Shown here: piece by piece, positions 28,404 to 37,979 of the stretch
Layout of the letters: every line of letters starts with the position of its first letter
Numbering within the stretch: the stretch's first letter is position 1
Assembly (NCBI RefSeq): GCF_001294575.1
Contig: NZ_CP012676.1
Coordinates: 434,001 to 498,000, forward strand
Direction of reading: 5' to 3'
Source of the DNA: Pseudomonas versuta
Lineage (GTDB): Bacteria > Pseudomonadota > Gammaproteobacteria > Pseudomonadales > Pseudomonadaceae
Length of the DNA stretch: 64,000 bases
Notes under the pieces: generated by a model
Seen by the model: only the letters and a program-made list of their open reading frames with translations
What the model was told of the DNA's origin: nothing
Databases searched by the model: none
Position numbers and translations under genes: made by a program

Positions 28404-29033
28404 ATGGCCTGGACTCGTGAAGAAATGGCGCATCGCGCCGCCCAAGAATTGCAGGACGGTTTTTACGTCAACCTTGGTATTGGTTTGCCGACTTTGGTAG
28501 CCAACTATATCCCCGAAGGTATGGACGTCTGGCTGCAAAGTGAAAACGGCCTGTTGGGTATTGGCCCTTTTCCTGGCGAAGACGAAGTGGATGCTGACCT
28601 GATCAACGCAGGCAAACAAACCATTACCACCTTGCCCGGCAGCAGCTTTTTCAATAGCGCTGATTCGTTCGCGATGATCCGCGGCGGGCACATCAACTTG
28701 TCGATTTTGGGAGCCATGCAGGTCTCCGAGAAGGGCGATCTGGCTAACTGGATGATTCCGGGCAAGATGGTGAAAGGCATGGGCGGAGCCATGGACCTGG
28801 TCGCTGGAGTCAAACGTGTGGTGGTGCTGATGGAGCACACCGCCAAGGGCGGGGCTCACAAGTTGCTCAAACAGTGCGATCTGCCGCTCACAGGCGTGGG
28901 CGTGGTTGACCGGATCATTACCGATCTGGCCGTGCTCGATGTCACCGATCAAGGGCTAAAGCTGGTTGAACTGGCTTCAGGTGTCACGCTGGAACAACTC
29001 AAAGAGGCGACCGGCTGCGCAATTAACGGCTGA
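28404..29033 (+). CDS. scoB: 3-oxoacid CoA-transferase subunit B
   Basis: Beta subunit (209 residues), the catalytic chain of the transferase. The conserved Glu that forms the enzyme-CoA thioester is in [10 protein letters not shown] near residue 50. [33 protein letters not shown] and [10 protein letters not shown] are family signatures. It differs clearly from the PcaJ/CatJ-type remnant at 15009-15272, so it is not the displaced copy of that gene. It lies two bases after scoA. A REP pair and a terminator follow. Confidence 0.92.
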   Translation: MAWTREEMAHRAAQELQDGFYVNLGIGLPTLVANYIPEGMDVWLQSENGLLGIGPFPGEDEVDADLINAGKQTITTLPGSSFFNSADSFAMIRGGHINLSILGAMQVSEKGDLANWMIPGKMVKGMGGAMDLVAGVKRVVVLMEHTAKGGAHKLLKQCDLPLTGVGVVDRIITDLAVLDVTDQGLKLVELASGVTLEQLKEATGCAING

Positions 29034-29060
29034 CCAGCTATCTGAGGGTGGATTGCGGCC

Positions 29061-29156
29061 GTATCGCCAGCAAGCCGGCTCCCACACTGTAGCTGTCCTT
29101 CACATACGCACTGATACCTCACTCATTCCCTGTGGGAGCCGGCTTGCCGGCGATAC
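29061..29156. repeat. Inverted REP pair after scoB
   Basis: gtatcgccagcaagccggct (29061-29080) and six more bases are repeated in inverted orientation at 29131-29156 (tgtgggagccggcttgccgg and on) with one mismatch. This is the variant with the core ggagccggcttgc, a different subtype from the element at 20518. Confidence 0.8.
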
Positions 29157-29193
29157 AGGCGACGCGATGGATCAGGCCTGTCGCCCAAAACAC

Positions 29194-29228
29194 AAAAAAG
29201 CCCCGGCTCGAAGGAGACGGGGCTTTTT
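29194..29228. terminator. Bidirectional terminator between scoB and fdxA
   Basis: aaaaaagccccg pairs with cggggcttttt around a short loop, between two convergent genes; A and T flanks allow use on both strands. A close copy of this hairpin lies after kup at 48485. Confidence 0.85.
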
Positions 29229-29241
29229 GCTGCAGCGTGAA

Positions 29242-29565
29242 TCAGCGTTCCAGATCTTTGATCTTGCCTTTCACACCATCAAACTCTTCCGCGTCCGGCA
29301 GAGCGTCTTTCTTCTCAGTGATGTTTGGCCAGATTTCAGCCAGCTCAACATTCAACTGAATGAACTCTTGCATGTCCGCTGGCACTTCATCTTCAGAGAA
29401 GATGGCTTGCGCCGGGCATTCAGGCTCACAAAGCGCGCAGTCGATGCACTCATCCGGGTGAATCACCAGGAAGTTCGGGCCTTCGTAAAAGCAGTCCACC
29501 GGACAGACTTCTACGCAGTCGGTGTACTTGCACTTGATGCAGTTGTCGGTGACGACGAAGGTCAT
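29242..29565 (-). CDS. fdxA: Seven-iron ferredoxin FdxA
   Basis: A 107-residue soluble electron carrier with one [3Fe-4S] and one [4Fe-4S] cluster, like Azotobacter ferredoxin I. Cys ligands are seen at Cys9, Cys17 and Cys21 followed by CPVDCF, and in [12 protein letters not shown] (Cys40, 43, 46, 50). The acidic C-terminal extension (from about residue 60) is typical of this subgroup. It lies downstream of mutS on the same strand, the order known from P. aeruginosa. The fpr gene at 41387 encodes a reductase that may serve it. Confidence 0.95.
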   Translation of the reverse strand: MTFVVTDNCIKCKYTDCVEVCPVDCFYEGPNFLVIHPDECIDCALCEPECPAQAIFSEDEVPADMQEFIQLNVELAEIWPNITEKKDALPDAEEFDGVKGKIKDLER

Positions 29566-29707
29566 TTCTAATTTTCTCCTCAGGCGGCGGCAGCGAAGCC
29601 CTTCCAGGACGGGTTCGCCGGGTTCGGGAGTGATATCTACAGACCAGGCTAAAAGGCCAGTAGCATCCCGAACCGCGCGCGATTCTATCAGCTTGAAAGC
29701 ATCAGCG

Positions 29708-32287
29708 TTAGATGCGTGTCTTTAATGTGTAGAGCAAATCAAGTGCTTTACGCGGCGTCATGTTGTCCAGATCTAGCTTGGATAGGTCGTCCAGCACCGG
29801 ATGAGGCAGGCTGGCAAACATGTCGCTTTGCTGTGGCGGCGATTTTTTACCGGGCGTCGGACGAGGCGCTTCATGGGGCAGGCTGGTTGTCTCCAGACGG
29901 CTCAAGTGTTCGCGGGCACGTGTGATTACCTGAGGGGGGACGCCGGCCAGCTGGGCTACTGCCAGGCCATAGCTCTGACTCGCCGGGCCCGGTAATACAT
30001 GGTGCAGGAACACGATTCGCTCATTGTGCTCGGTTGCGCTCAAGTGCACGTTAGCCACCAGCGGCTCATTTTCGGGCAGTACGGTCAGCTCGAAATAGTG
30101 CGTGGCAAACAAGGTGTAAGCGCGCAGTTGGGCGAGACGTTCGGCCGCAGCCCAGGCTAGAGAAAGACCGTCGAAAGTACTGGTACCGCGTCCAACTTCA
30201 TCCATCAGCACCAGGCTGCGTTCGGTGGCGTTATGCAGGATGTTGGCGGTTTCACTCATTTCAACCATGAAGGTCGAACGCCCGCCCGCCAGGTCATCGC
30301 TGGAGCCGATCCGGGTAAAGATCCGGTCCACCAGCGACAGCTCGCAACTGGCAGCAGGTACGAAACTGCCGATGTGTGCCAGCAAGACGATCAATGCGGT
30401 CTGGCGCATGTAAGTAGATTTACCGCCCATATTAGGACCGGTAATAACCAGCATGCGGGTGTTGTCATCCAGTGCCAGGTCGTTGGCCACAAACGGTGTA
30501 GTCAACACTTGCTCGACCACCGGATGACGCCCCTGGTTGATGCGCATGCACGGCTCATCGACAAAGCGCGGGCAGTTCAGGTCGAGGTTCAGCGCGCGTT
30601 CGGCCAGGTTGCTCAGTACATCCAGTTCGGCCAGCGCCGCGGCGGTGTCTTGCAGTGGCGGCAGCTCGCCGATCAGGGTTTCGAGCAGTGCTTCGTAGAG
30701 CATTTTCTCGCGGGCCAGTGCACGGCTTTTCGCAGACAGGGCTTTATCTTCGAAGGCTTTAAGTTCCGGGGTGATAAAGCGCTCGGCACCTTTTAATGTC
30801 TGGCGGCGGATGTAATCAGCCGGGGCTTGCTCGGCCTGCTTGCTTGGCAGCTCGATAAAGTAGCCATGCACCCGGTTGTAACCGACCTTCAAATTGGCCA
30901 GGCCGGTCCGGGCTTTTTCACGGGCTTCCAGATCAATCAGAAATTGTCCGGCGTTCTCGCTCAGTGATTGCAGCTCATCCAGCTCGGCGTCGTAACCGGT
31001 TTTCAACACTCCACCGTCGCGGATCACCGCAGGCGGGTTGTCGTTAATCGCTTTTTCCAGCAAGGCGGCCAGCTCGGGATAAGTACCGGTGCTGATGGCC
31101 AATTGCTGCAAATGCGGCGCTTCGAGCCCGAGCATTGCGTCTTGCAGTTCGGGCAGGGCGCTCAAGGCATCGCGCAATCGCGCCAGATCTCGCGGGCGTG
31201 CATTGCGCAGGCCGATGCGGGCCAGAATACGTTCCAGATCGCCAATTTCTTTGAGCTGCGGCTGCAGTTTTTCGAACCGGTAGCCATCCAGTACGCAGGT
31301 AATCGACGACTGGCGGGCCAGCAGCACAGGCAAGTCGCGCAGCGGACGGTTCAGCCAGCGGGTCAGCAAGCGGCTGCCCATCGATGTCTGGCAGCGGTCT
31401 ACTACCGACTGCAACGTATTGTCGCGGCCACCGGCCAGGTTGGTGTCCAGCTCCAGGTTGCGTCGACTGGCACCGTCAAGCACCACGGTATCGTCTAGGC
31501 GTTCATGGCGCAGGCTGCGTAAATGGGGCAGGGCGGTACGCTGGGTTTCCTTGGCGTAGCTGAGCAAGCAGCCGGCGGCACCGATGGCCAGGGTCAGGTT
31601 CTCGCAACCAAAGCCTTTAAGGTCCTGGGTCGAGAACTGTTGGCACAGGCTTTTCAGGGCCGAGTCGCGCTCAAAGTCCCACGGAGCGCGGCGCCGAACG
31701 CCACGGCGTTTTTCGGCCGGCAGGCCTTGAGGCCAGTCGTCCGGGATCATCAATTCAACCGGGTTTATACGCTCAAGCTCGGCCAGCAGGTTTTCCCAGC
31801 CTTTGATTTCCAGCACCGAGAAATTGCCGCTGGTGATGTCCAACACCGCCAGGCCAAACAAGCGCTCGTCGCCCAGCACTGCTGCAATCAGATTGTCACG
31901 ACGCTCATCCAGCAGTGCCTCATCGCTGACCGTACCTGGTGTGATGATGCGCACTACCTGACGGTCAACCGGGCCTTTGCTGGTTGCCGGGTCGCCGACC
32001 TGCTCGCAAATTACCACCGACTCGCCGAGTTTAACCAGCTTGGCCAGGTACCCTTCGGCCGCATGATAGGGAATCCCGCACATCGGGATCGCCTGCCCGG
32101 CAGACTGCCCTCGCGCCGTGAGCGTAATATCCAGCAACTTGGCGGCCTTCTTCGCGTCTTCATAGAAGATCTCGTAGAAGTCGCCCATGCGATAGAACAT
32201 CAACTGATCAGGGTGCTGGTTTTTCAGGCGCCAGTACTGCTGCATCATCGGCGTGTGGCTGGAGAGGTCCGAGGTGTTTTTACTCAT
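29708..32287 (-). CDS. mutS: DNA mismatch repair protein MutS
   Basis: Recognises base mismatches and small loops and starts repair with MutL. The 859-residue product has the mismatch-reading Phe37-X-Glu39 in [10 protein letters not shown], connector and lever domains, the Walker A loop GPNMGGKST near residue 615, Walker [14 protein letters not shown], and a helix-turn-helix plus C-terminal dimer/tetramer tail ([13 protein letters not shown]). The length agrees with E. coli (853). It begins at ATG 32287. It marks the left border of the mutS-cinA interval, a tailocin/prophage site in P. fluorescens. Confidence 0.97.
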   Translation of the reverse strand: MSKNTSDLSSHTPMMQQYWRLKNQHPDQLMFYRMGDFYEIFYEDAKKAAKLLDITLTARGQSAGQAIPMCGIPYHAAEGYLAKLVKLGESVVICEQVGDPATSKGPVDRQVVRIITPGTVSDEALLDERRDNLIAAVLGDERLFGLAVLDITSGNFSVLEIKGWENLLAELERINPVELMIPDDWPQGLPAEKRRGVRRRAPWDFERDSALKSLCQQFSTQDLKGFGCENLTLAIGAAGCLLSYAKETQRTALPHLRSLRHERLDDTVVLDGASRRNLELDTNLAGGRDNTLQSVVDRCQTSMGSRLLTRWLNRPLRDLPVLLARQSSITCVLDGYRFEKLQPQLKEIGDLERILARIGLRNARPRDLARLRDALSALPELQDAMLGLEAPHLQQLAISTGTYPELAALLEKAINDNPPAVIRDGGVLKTGYDAELDELQSLSENAGQFLIDLEAREKARTGLANLKVGYNRVHGYFIELPSKQAEQAPADYIRRQTLKGAERFITPELKAFEDKALSAKSRALAREKMLYEALLETLIGELPPLQDTAAALAELDVLSNLAERALNLDLNCPRFVDEPCMRINQGRHPVVEQVLTTPFVANDLALDDNTRMLVITGPNMGGKSTYMRQTALIVLLAHIGSFVPAASCELSLVDRIFTRIGSSDDLAGGRSTFMVEMSETANILHNATERSLVLMDEVGRGTSTFDGLSLAWAAAERLAQLRAYTLFATHYFELTVLPENEPLVANVHLSATEHNERIVFLHHVLPGPASQSYGLAVAQLAGVPPQVITRAREHLSRLETTSLPHEAPRPTPGKKSPPQQSDMFASLPHPVLDDLSKLDLDNMTPRKALDLLYTLKTRI

Positions 32288-32465
32288 GAGGGGGCTTTGG
32301 CGGATTCGTTTTAAAAGTTGGGAAAGGCAGGCGCGCAGCCTGAGGTTTCATAATGGGCGCAAGGTTAACATGTCAGCCGCCCGTATCTACAGGGGCGCTC
32401 CGGCCTGCTATTAATAGAAGAAATTGCGTTTGCCATCTCTAAACTGCACCAGCACTATTCCCGCC

Positions 32466-33200
32466 ATGCCTAAACGAACTGTTTCAACTGTCCTCAAAGA
32501 ACTGCTAGTGCATCACCGGATCAGCGCCATGGCGCTGCACCGCAGCACCGGTGTGCCGCAGTCCACGCTGTCGCGAATTTTGAGCGGCAAGATTGTCGAT
32601 CCCTCTGATCGGCACATCTCCAGAATTGCTGAATACTTTCACATCAGCACAGACCGGTTGCGCGGTCGGGACGATAGCCATCTGCTTTCACCGACCGAAC
32701 CCGAGCAGCTGCACCCCGAGTTGCACGATATCTGCCTGTGGGATGACGACACCCCTGTGGCGGAGGACGAGGTATGCATTGCGTTCTTGCGTCAGGTTGA
32801 ACTGGCGGCAGGCACGGGGCGATTTTCCATTGAGGAGAGCGAGCGTGCCAGGCTGCGTTTTGGCAAGCGCAGCCTGCGCCACAACGGTGTGGAGTTCGAC
32901 CAGGCGAAGTGCGTGACAGTGCGCGGGGACAGTATGCTGCCGGTGTTGCGCGATGGTGCAACCGTTGGCGTCAATGCGGGCAAGCGCACGATCGAGGAGG
33001 TCATCGACGGTGATCTATATGCGATCAATCACAACGGGCAACTGCGGGTAAAGCAGCTCTATCGTTTGGCGGGCGGCATTCGCTTACGCAGCTTTAATCG
33101 TGATGAGTACCCGGATGAGGACTACGGCTACAGCGAGCTGGAGGACGAGCAACTGGTGATTCTAGGCCATGTGTTCTGGTGGGGGATGTACGCCCGGTAG
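32466..33200 (+). CDS. prtR: LexA/S24-type repressor resembling pyocin regulator PrtR
   Basis: A 244-residue two-domain regulator. The N-terminal helix-turn-helix (about 20-60, MALHRSTGVPQSTLSRILSG) is of the Cro/cI type; the C-terminal S24 peptidase has Ser156 in VRGDSMLP and Lys196 in LRVKQLYR. A possible self-cleavage site is Ala115-Gly116 (ELAAGTG). Proteins of this type repress pyocin or tailocin genes and are cleaved when RecA is active. Position after mutS is as in P. fluorescens tailocin loci. The ATG at 32466 (MPKRTVSTVL) is preferred; the upstream extension is not family-like. No PrtN-type activator is seen nearby. A terminator follows. Confidence 0.85.
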   Translation: MPKRTVSTVLKELLVHHRISAMALHRSTGVPQSTLSRILSGKIVDPSDRHISRIAEYFHISTDRLRGRDDSHLLSPTEPEQLHPELHDICLWDDDTPVAEDEVCIAFLRQVELAAGTGRFSIEESERARLRFGKRSLRHNGVEFDQAKCVTVRGDSMLPVLRDGATVGVNAGKRTIEEVIDGDLYAINHNGQLRVKQLYRLAGGIRLRSFNRDEYPDEDYGYSELEDEQLVILGHVFWWGMYAR

Positions 33201-33217
33201 TGCTGATTATCAGAAAC

Positions 33218-33245
33218 AGCCCACGTAACAGTGGGCTTTTTTTTG
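33218..33245 (+). terminator. Rho-independent terminator after the PrtR-like gene
   Basis: Stem agcccac / gtgggct with a five-base loop and eight T residues, about 20 bases after the stop. It separates the regulator from the holin. Confidence 0.9.
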
Positions 33246-33326
33246 CTTTTTATCAGACTGTTCCTACAGCTTTTGTCCTGAGCGCAGGCTTGTGAAGACG
33301 TATTGAAAAATATATGCATTGATGCA

Positions 33327-33355
33327 TTGACTGTATATCCATACATGCATAGTCT
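33327..33355 (+). promoter_or_regulatory. LexA-like box and -35 element upstream of the holin gene
   Basis: CTGTATATCCATACAT (33331-33346) matches the LexA consensus CTGTAT-N4-ATACAG except at the last base. It overlaps a candidate -35 TTGACT (33327-33332), and a weak -10 (TAGTCT, 33350-33355) follows at 17 bases. The preceding tgcattgatgcattga and the ATGCAT copies around it may be extra repressor sites, for example for the PrtR-like protein. The box is about 120 bases before the holin start. Confidence 0.6.
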
Positions 33356-33464
33356 TTGCTTCATGGCGGTCCTCAAGCGCAGGGAGGCGACGTTACCGAT
33401 AGCGCCCGCTTTACAGCCCAGGCCAAAGATTGGCGCTTATCAATAAGGATTCAGGAGTGATGAC

Positions 33465-33809
33465 ATGATGAATGAACCGCAAGTGCTGCTGGAGATGCCG
33501 GTTTTTCTGGTCATCCTTCTCGCCTTGGTGGGTGGCGTCTTTGGTGAAATGTGGCGGGCCGACAAAGACGGCGCCAGCGGGTGGTTGCTGGTCCGGCGGC
33601 TGGCACTGCGCTCGGGGGCGTGCATGGTGTGCGGGGTCTCGACTTTTATGCTGCTGTACGCGGCAGGCATGTCCATTCTGGCGGCAGGGGCTTTTGGTTG
33701 CCTGACGGCTTTGGCCGGAGCGGATGCGGCCATCAGTCTGTACCAGCGCTGGGCTGCAAAGCGGCTTGGAGTCGATGGTTCTACTGCTGACTCTCGGATA
33801 GAGCCGTAA
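33465..33809 (+). CDS. hol: Phage/tailocin-type holin
   Basis: A 114-residue protein with three hydrophobic segments (about 8-25, 45-62, 65-85) and a charged C-terminal tail, the pattern of class II-like holins. The sequence (MPVFLVILLALVGGVFGEMW, WLLVRRLALRSGACMVCG) resembles the holin of P. fluorescens tailocin/prophage clusters between mutS and cinA. Holins permeabilise the inner membrane so that lysins can act. Here no lysin, spanin or tail genes follow; pncC comes next. The ATG at 33465 has AGGAG seven bases upstream, so it can be translated well. Confidence 0.8.
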   Translation: MMNEPQVLLEMPVFLVILLALVGGVFGEMWRADKDGASGWLLVRRLALRSGACMVCGVSTFMLLYAAGMSILAAGAFGCLTALAGADAAISLYQRWAAKRLGVDGSTADSRIEP

Positions 33810-33918
33810 GAAAAGTCTTTTTCTTGTGCGGGATGTTAGTCGCGACTGTTCGGTCGTCTTGCAACACCTGTCTGCTCGTGTAGGTTATGGCGCTCACAGA
33901 CTCCAACGGGAGAGAACC

Positions 33919-34419
33919 ATGGACCCAATATCTCAACTCGCGGCTGAACTTGGGCACCAGTTACAGACTCTGAACGCTCAAGTAACGACTGCTGAATCCT
34001 GTACCGGCGGTGGTATTGCCGAAGCCATCACTCGAATCGCCGGCAGTTCCGCCTGGTTTGAGGCGGGTTTTGTCACGTATTCCAATCAGCAAAAAACCAG
34101 ACAGCTAAATGTTCCGCCAGCTTTGTTTGCCCAGGTAGGTGCTGTCAGCCGCGAGGTAGTCGAGGCGATGGTGCGTGGGGCGCAAGCGCAAAGTTCTGCC
34201 CGGTTTGCCGTAGCGGTAAGTGGTGTGGCCGGTCCGGGGGGCGGTTCTGTCGACAAGCCGGTTGGCACCGTGTGGCTGGCCTGGGGGGTTGGCAGCGAGG
34301 TATCGACCGAGCGCAGGCACTTTCCCGGCAATCGTGATGAAGTCCGTCGGCAAACAGTGATCGCGGCTCTGGAAGGCCTAATACGCCGAACGGTACGAGA
34401 AATAAAAAATCAGGGGTAG
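33919..34419 (+). CDS. pncC: CinA C-terminal domain protein, nicotinamide-nucleotide amidohydrolase
   Basis: A 166-residue enzyme that deamidates nicotinamide mononucleotide to nicotinate mononucleotide in NAD recycling. Signature motifs are [29 protein letters not shown] with [10 protein letters not shown], and [21 protein letters not shown]. It is the stand-alone form lacking the N-terminal MoaB-like domain of full CinA, as in E. coli PncC (165). It starts at ATG 33919 behind GGGAGAG. It precedes recA by 83 bases, and the two may be partly cotranscribed, as cinA-recA is in several bacteria. Confidence 0.94.
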   Translation: MDPISQLAAELGHQLQTLNAQVTTAESCTGGGIAEAITRIAGSSAWFEAGFVTYSNQQKTRQLNVPPALFAQVGAVSREVVEAMVRGAQAQSSARFAVAVSGVAGPGGGSVDKPVGTVWLAWGVGSEVSTERRHFPGNRDEVRRQTVIAALEGLIRRTVREIKNQG

Positions 34420-34446
34420 GCGATCGTTTATCGCTGTGGAATAATA

Positions 34447-34462
34447 CTGGCTACTTATACAG
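34447..34462 (+). promoter_or_regulatory. LexA (SOS) box upstream of recA
   Basis: CTGGCTACTTATACAG fits CTGT-N8-ACAG with one change in the left half; the right half TATACAG is perfect. It is 40 bases before the recA ATG. The dinB box at 53640 has the same CTGG left half. Confidence 0.8.
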
Positions 34463-34502
34463 TTATCGGCCGTCAGGCCTTATTGATTACGAGAGGACTT
34501 TA

Positions 34503-35609
34503 ATGGACGACAACAAGAAGAAAGCCTTGGCTGCGGCCCTGGGTCAGATCGAACGTCAATTCGGCAAGGGCGCCGTGATGCTGATGGGTGATCAAGAGCG
34601 CCAGGCAGTCCCGGCGATCTCTACCGGCTCGCTGGGTCTGGACATCGCGCTGGGCATTGGCGGTTTGCCAAAAGGCCGTATTGTTGAAATCTACGGTCCG
34701 GAGTCTTCGGGTAAAACCACTCTCACGCTGTCCGTGATTGCCCAGGCGCAAAAAGCCGGTGCAACTTGCGCCTTCGTCGATGCCGAACACGCGCTTGACC
34801 CTGAATACGCTGCCAAACTGGGTGTAAACGTCGATGATCTGCTGGTATCCCAGCCGGACACTGGCGAACAGGCCCTGGAAATCACCGACATGCTGGTGCG
34901 TTCCAATGCGGTTGACGTGATCATCATCGACTCCGTTGCTGCACTGACACCCAAAGCTGAAATTGAAGGCGATATGGGCGACATGCACGTCGGCCTGCAA
35001 GCCCGCCTGATGTCGCAAGCGCTGCGTAAAATCACCGGTAACATCAAGAACGCCAACTGCCTGGTGATCTTCATTAACCAGATCCGCATGAAAATCGGCG
35101 TGATGTTCGGTAGCCCGGAAACCACCACTGGTGGTAACGCGCTGAAATTCTACGCTTCGGTTCGTCTGGATATCCGCCGTACCGGGGCGGTGAAAGAAGG
35201 CGACGTGGTTGTTGGTAGCGAAACCCGTGTCAAAGTGGTCAAGAACAAGGTCGCACCTCCATTCCGTCAGGCAGAATTCCAGATTCTTTACGGCAAGGGC
35301 ATCTACCTCAATGGCGAGATGATCGACCTGGGCGTGCTGCACGGTTTCGTCGAAAAAGCTGGCGCGTGGTACAGCTACAACGGCAGCAAGATCGGTCAGG
35401 GCAAGGCCAACTCCGCCAAGTTCCTGGACGACAACCCTGATATCAAGGATGCCCTTGAGAAGCAGCTGCGTGAAAAACTGCTGGGTCCAAAGACCGACAG
35501 TGAGCTGGCAGAAATGAAGACCATGCCCAAGCTGAGCAAGGCCGCCAAAGAAGCTGCGGCACTGGCTGAAGCTGAAGAAATGGAAAACGCTACTGACGGC
35601 GATAACTGA
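34503..35609 (+). CDS. recA: Recombinase RecA
   Basis: Central recombinase and SOS co-protease. The 368-residue product has the Walker A loop GPESSGKTT (65-73), Walker [11 protein letters not shown], the L1/L2 DNA-binding loops ([36 protein letters not shown]) and an acidic tail. Pseudomonas RecA proteins I recall are about 346-352 residues; the extra length lies in the tail after [10 protein letters not shown], which is rich in Ala, Lys and Glu. The tail modulates DNA access but is known to vary. The gene is followed by recX after eight bases and preceded by a LexA box. Confidence 0.97.
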   Translation: MDDNKKKALAAALGQIERQFGKGAVMLMGDQERQAVPAISTGSLGLDIALGIGGLPKGRIVEIYGPESSGKTTLTLSVIAQAQKAGATCAFVDAEHALDPEYAAKLGVNVDDLLVSQPDTGEQALEITDMLVRSNAVDVIIIDSVAALTPKAEIEGDMGDMHVGLQARLMSQALRKITGNIKNANCLVIFINQIRMKIGVMFGSPETTTGGNALKFYASVRLDIRRTGAVKEGDVVVGSETRVKVVKNKVAPPFRQAEFQILYGKGIYLNGEMIDLGVLHGFVEKAGAWYSYNGSKIGQGKANSAKFLDDNPDIKDALEKQLREKLLGPKTDSELAEMKTMPKLSKAAKEAAALAEAEEMENATDGDN

Positions 35610-35617
35610 TAGACACC

Positions 35618-36085
35618 ATGACGGCTGTTCTGGATAACCTCGTCGCTGTACGACGAACTGCAATGGACCTGCTCGCGCGACGTGAGCATGGTCGAGTCGA
35701 GCTGACGCGTAAACTGCGTCAGCGGGGTGCTTGCCCCGACATGATCGATATCGCCCTTGACCGTTTAACGGAAGAGGGGCTGTTGTCGGAGTCGCGCTAT
35801 CTTGAGAGTTATATTTCCTACCGTGCCGGCTCTGGTTATGGCCCTTTGCGTATTCGCGAAGAGCTAAACCAGCGCGGTTTGCCGCGTGGAGATGTCGAGC
35901 AAGCGTTGCGCGAATGTGGTTTCAACTGGCAAGAAAAGTTGGAAGATACATGGCGCCGCAAGTTTTCCGGCCAGATGCCATTCGATGCTAAAGAGCGTGC
36001 CCGTCAAGGGCGCTTCTTGAGTTATCGGGGGTATCCGCTTGAAATGATCGGGCGCTTGCTCAGTGGTCGAGAGTTTGATGACTGA
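35618..36085 (+). CDS. recX: RecA regulator RecX
   Basis: A 155-residue helical protein that caps RecA filaments and limits RecA activity. The three-repeat RecX pattern is seen: [20 protein letters not shown], then [20 protein letters not shown], and a C-terminal [20 protein letters not shown]. It lies eight bases after recA and shares its SOS-controlled transcript; readthrough from recA usually keeps RecX low. Start [15 protein letters not shown] at 35618; length normal. Confidence 0.94.
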   Translation: MTAVLDNLVAVRRTAMDLLARREHGRVELTRKLRQRGACPDMIDIALDRLTEEGLLSESRYLESYISYRAGSGYGPLRIREELNQRGLPRGDVEQALRECGFNWQEKLEDTWRRKFSGQMPFDAKERARQGRFLSYRGYPLEMIGRLLSGREFDD

Positions 36086-36128
36086 TCATTATCAGTTTTG
36101 CTCTATCACAGCCCACTCAGGCTATTAG

Positions 36129-36202
36129 TAGGAGCGAGCTTGCTTGCGATGATCTTGAGTTCAAATACTCAGACCTGATCGCCAGCAAGCTTGGATCCTG
36201 CA
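36129..36202. repeat. Degenerate REP pair after recX
   Basis: taggagcgagcttgcttgcg near 36129 and an inverted partner gatcgccagcaagcttggat ending near 36202. Mismatches in the second arm suggest decay. It lies between convergent recX and the LOG gene. Confidence 0.65.
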
Positions 36203-36236
36203 GCGCAGTTGTGGTGTTACACGCTCACGGCTACCG

Positions 36237-37346
36237 CTACGTCACCGGCTCACTCAGTGCTGGACGGCGCGTATCATCGACTTCAGCCCAGTTCTGCGGC
36301 AGGTTGATAAAGTCTACCAACTCGCGTAACCGCCCTTGATTGCGACCACTAAACGCAAAGCTCAAGCACGTGAGGTGATTGAGCTTGGGGTCATCGTGTT
36401 CAAAACCCTCATACCCCTGCTGGTGGAAGCTGCCGGTCAGGCAAATATCGGCAAATGTTTGCTGTATGTGCTGCAGAGCCGAGATGCTGACAGGCTGCTT
36501 CATGCGAATCACAAAAGTCTTGGTCAACCAGCGGCTTGAATGGAAGTTGCTGTAGAACTGATTGATTTCAGCTACTGCCTCTTCGGCAGTGTGGACCAGG
36601 CGCATCAATTTCAGGTCATTGGGCAGAATGTATTGGTGGGCCTCAAGCTGATTGCGAATAAAGTCCAGTGCGCTTTGCCAGAATGTTCCGCCGGGGATGT
36701 CCAGTAACACTACGGGTACCAAGGGTGTCTTGCCGGTTTGCATCAGTGTCAGTACTTCCAGCACCTCATCCAGAGTGCCAAAGCCGCCAGGGCACATGAC
36801 CAGCGCTTCGGCTTCTTTGATAAAAAACAGTTTGCGGGTAAAAAAGAAGTGAAACGCCAGCAGGTGGCTTGAATCGTGGATGGTAGGGTTGGCCCGCTGT
36901 TCGAAGGGCAGGGTGATATTAAAACCCAGACTGTGCTCAAGCCCGGCACCTTCATGGGCTGCAGCCATGATGCCCGCACCGCCGCCGGTAATTACCATGA
37001 AGTCAGATTTTGCCAGTGTAGCCCCCACCTGCCGGGCCAGTGCATAGAGTGGATGCTCTATCGGGGTGCGCGCCGAGCCGAAGACAGTCACTTTGCGCTG
37101 GTCCTTGAACTGCTGCAGAACCCGGAAGGTTTTTTCGAGTTCGCGAATGGCTTGCAGCGTGATCTTGGCATTCCAGCGATCGAAGTCGTCGTGGGCCATG
37201 CGCAAAATGGTCAGCATCATCTCGCGATAAAGGGGGCGGTTCGAGCTATCGGGAGCAACCTGTTGCAGTTGCTCATCGATCTGCCGCGCAAGCTCCAGGC
37301 CCTGGCTTTCGAGAAGCGCTAGGTGGTCATTGGATTGATCAGGCAT
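36237..37346 (-). CDS. LOG-family protein (nucleotide phosphoribohydrolase-like)
   Basis: A 369-residue cytoplasmic protein of the LOG/lysine-decarboxylase-like family, whose studied members hydrolyse nucleoside 5'-monophosphates to base and ribose 5-phosphate. The Rossmann core carries VTVFGSARTPIEHPLY, VITGGGAGIMAAAHEGAG and PGGFGTLDEVLEVLTLMQTG, the defining PGGxGTxxE motif with catalytic Glu. Long N- and C-terminal extensions set it apart from short cytokinin-type LOGs. Start ATG 37346 (MPDQSNDHLALLE) has AAGGAG seven bases upstream; codons further upstream are not family-like. Exact substrate unknown. Confidence 0.85.
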   Translation of the reverse strand: MPDQSNDHLALLESQGLELARQIDEQLQQVAPDSSNRPLYREMMLTILRMAHDDFDRWNAKITLQAIRELEKTFRVLQQFKDQRKVTVFGSARTPIEHPLYALARQVGATLAKSDFMVITGGGAGIMAAAHEGAGLEHSLGFNITLPFEQRANPTIHDSSHLLAFHFFFTRKLFFIKEAEALVMCPGGFGTLDEVLEVLTLMQTGKTPLVPVVLLDIPGGTFWQSALDFIRNQLEAHQYILPNDLKLMRLVHTAEEAVAEINQFYSNFHSSRWLTKTFVIRMKQPVSISALQHIQQTFADICLTGSFHQQGYEGFEHDDPKLNHLTCLSFAFSGRNQGRLRELVDFINLPQNWAEVDDTRRPALSEPVT

Positions 37347-37568
37347 GTACTTCTCCTTGTGTACAACATCCAGAATGGCGCCGAAAACGCAGACACCATG
37401 TGTCTGTCTTGATGGCTTGATCATGGTCTTGCCACGTCTAGGCTGGCAATAGCTAATTGCCTGATGTGCATGAAGATTGGTTGCAGGGAGAGAACCGCAG
37501 AGGCAGGAGCAGTGAGTGATTCACACGCCGTATGGGATTACGGCGTGTTGACACAAATGAAGGGGGGA

Positions 37569-37979
37569 TCAGTTTTTCCGCTGGCAGTTGTCAGCGCCGA
37601 TGTCCTGGACCATTACCGGTTTGTTGGTTTTATATTCTCTGATGTCGAAGCGCATGATTGCGCCCTTGGCCATCAGTTTCCGGAAGTTCGGGTTGCTACA
37701 GACGCTACGGCCCAATTGCGGCACTGCGGCTTCAGGGGCAGAGCGCATTTGCGCGGCCAGGGTCGGGCTGGCTTCCAGATTGTTGATCAGGACGGTGCCA
37801 TCGACGGTAAACCCTTTGTCCAAAAGGTCTGCATTGATAGCGCGGGGTTTTCCTTCATTACTTTTTTCAGCAACCTGCTGCAGGGTTTTATTCAAATTAA
37901 ATTCTGCAAGAGAGGCCGCTTGTGCGCCCAGTGGCAGTGCAAGCAATAGAGCGACGGCTGGAATGATAGTGCGCAACAT
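37569..37979 (-). CDS. Small secreted/periplasmic protein of the PA3611 (QS-regulated virulence factor) family
   Basis: A 136-residue exported protein. Signal peptide MLRTIIPAVALLLALPLGAQA ends near residue 21, then a compact domain with two Cys (SVCSNPN and ADNCQRKN) that could form a disulfide. It resembles P. aeruginosa PA3611, a protein reported as quorum-sensing regulated and located in the same recA-recX neighbourhood. Its role is not established. The ATG at 37979 has AGGAG seven bases upstream. A 10-base inverted repeat (37523-37548) follows the gene without a T run. Confidence 0.75.
   Translation of the reverse strand: MLRTIIPAVALLLALPLGAQAASLAEFNLNKTLQQVAEKSNEGKPRAINADLLDKGFTVDGTVLINNLEASPTLAAQMRSAPEAAVPQLGRSVCSNPNFRKLMAKGAIMRFDIREYKTNKPVMVQDIGADNCQRKN

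Noticed and set aside
32288..33918. A functional prophage or tailocin cluster
   Set aside because: Only regulator and holin are present; no structural, lysin or replication genes exist in the interval.
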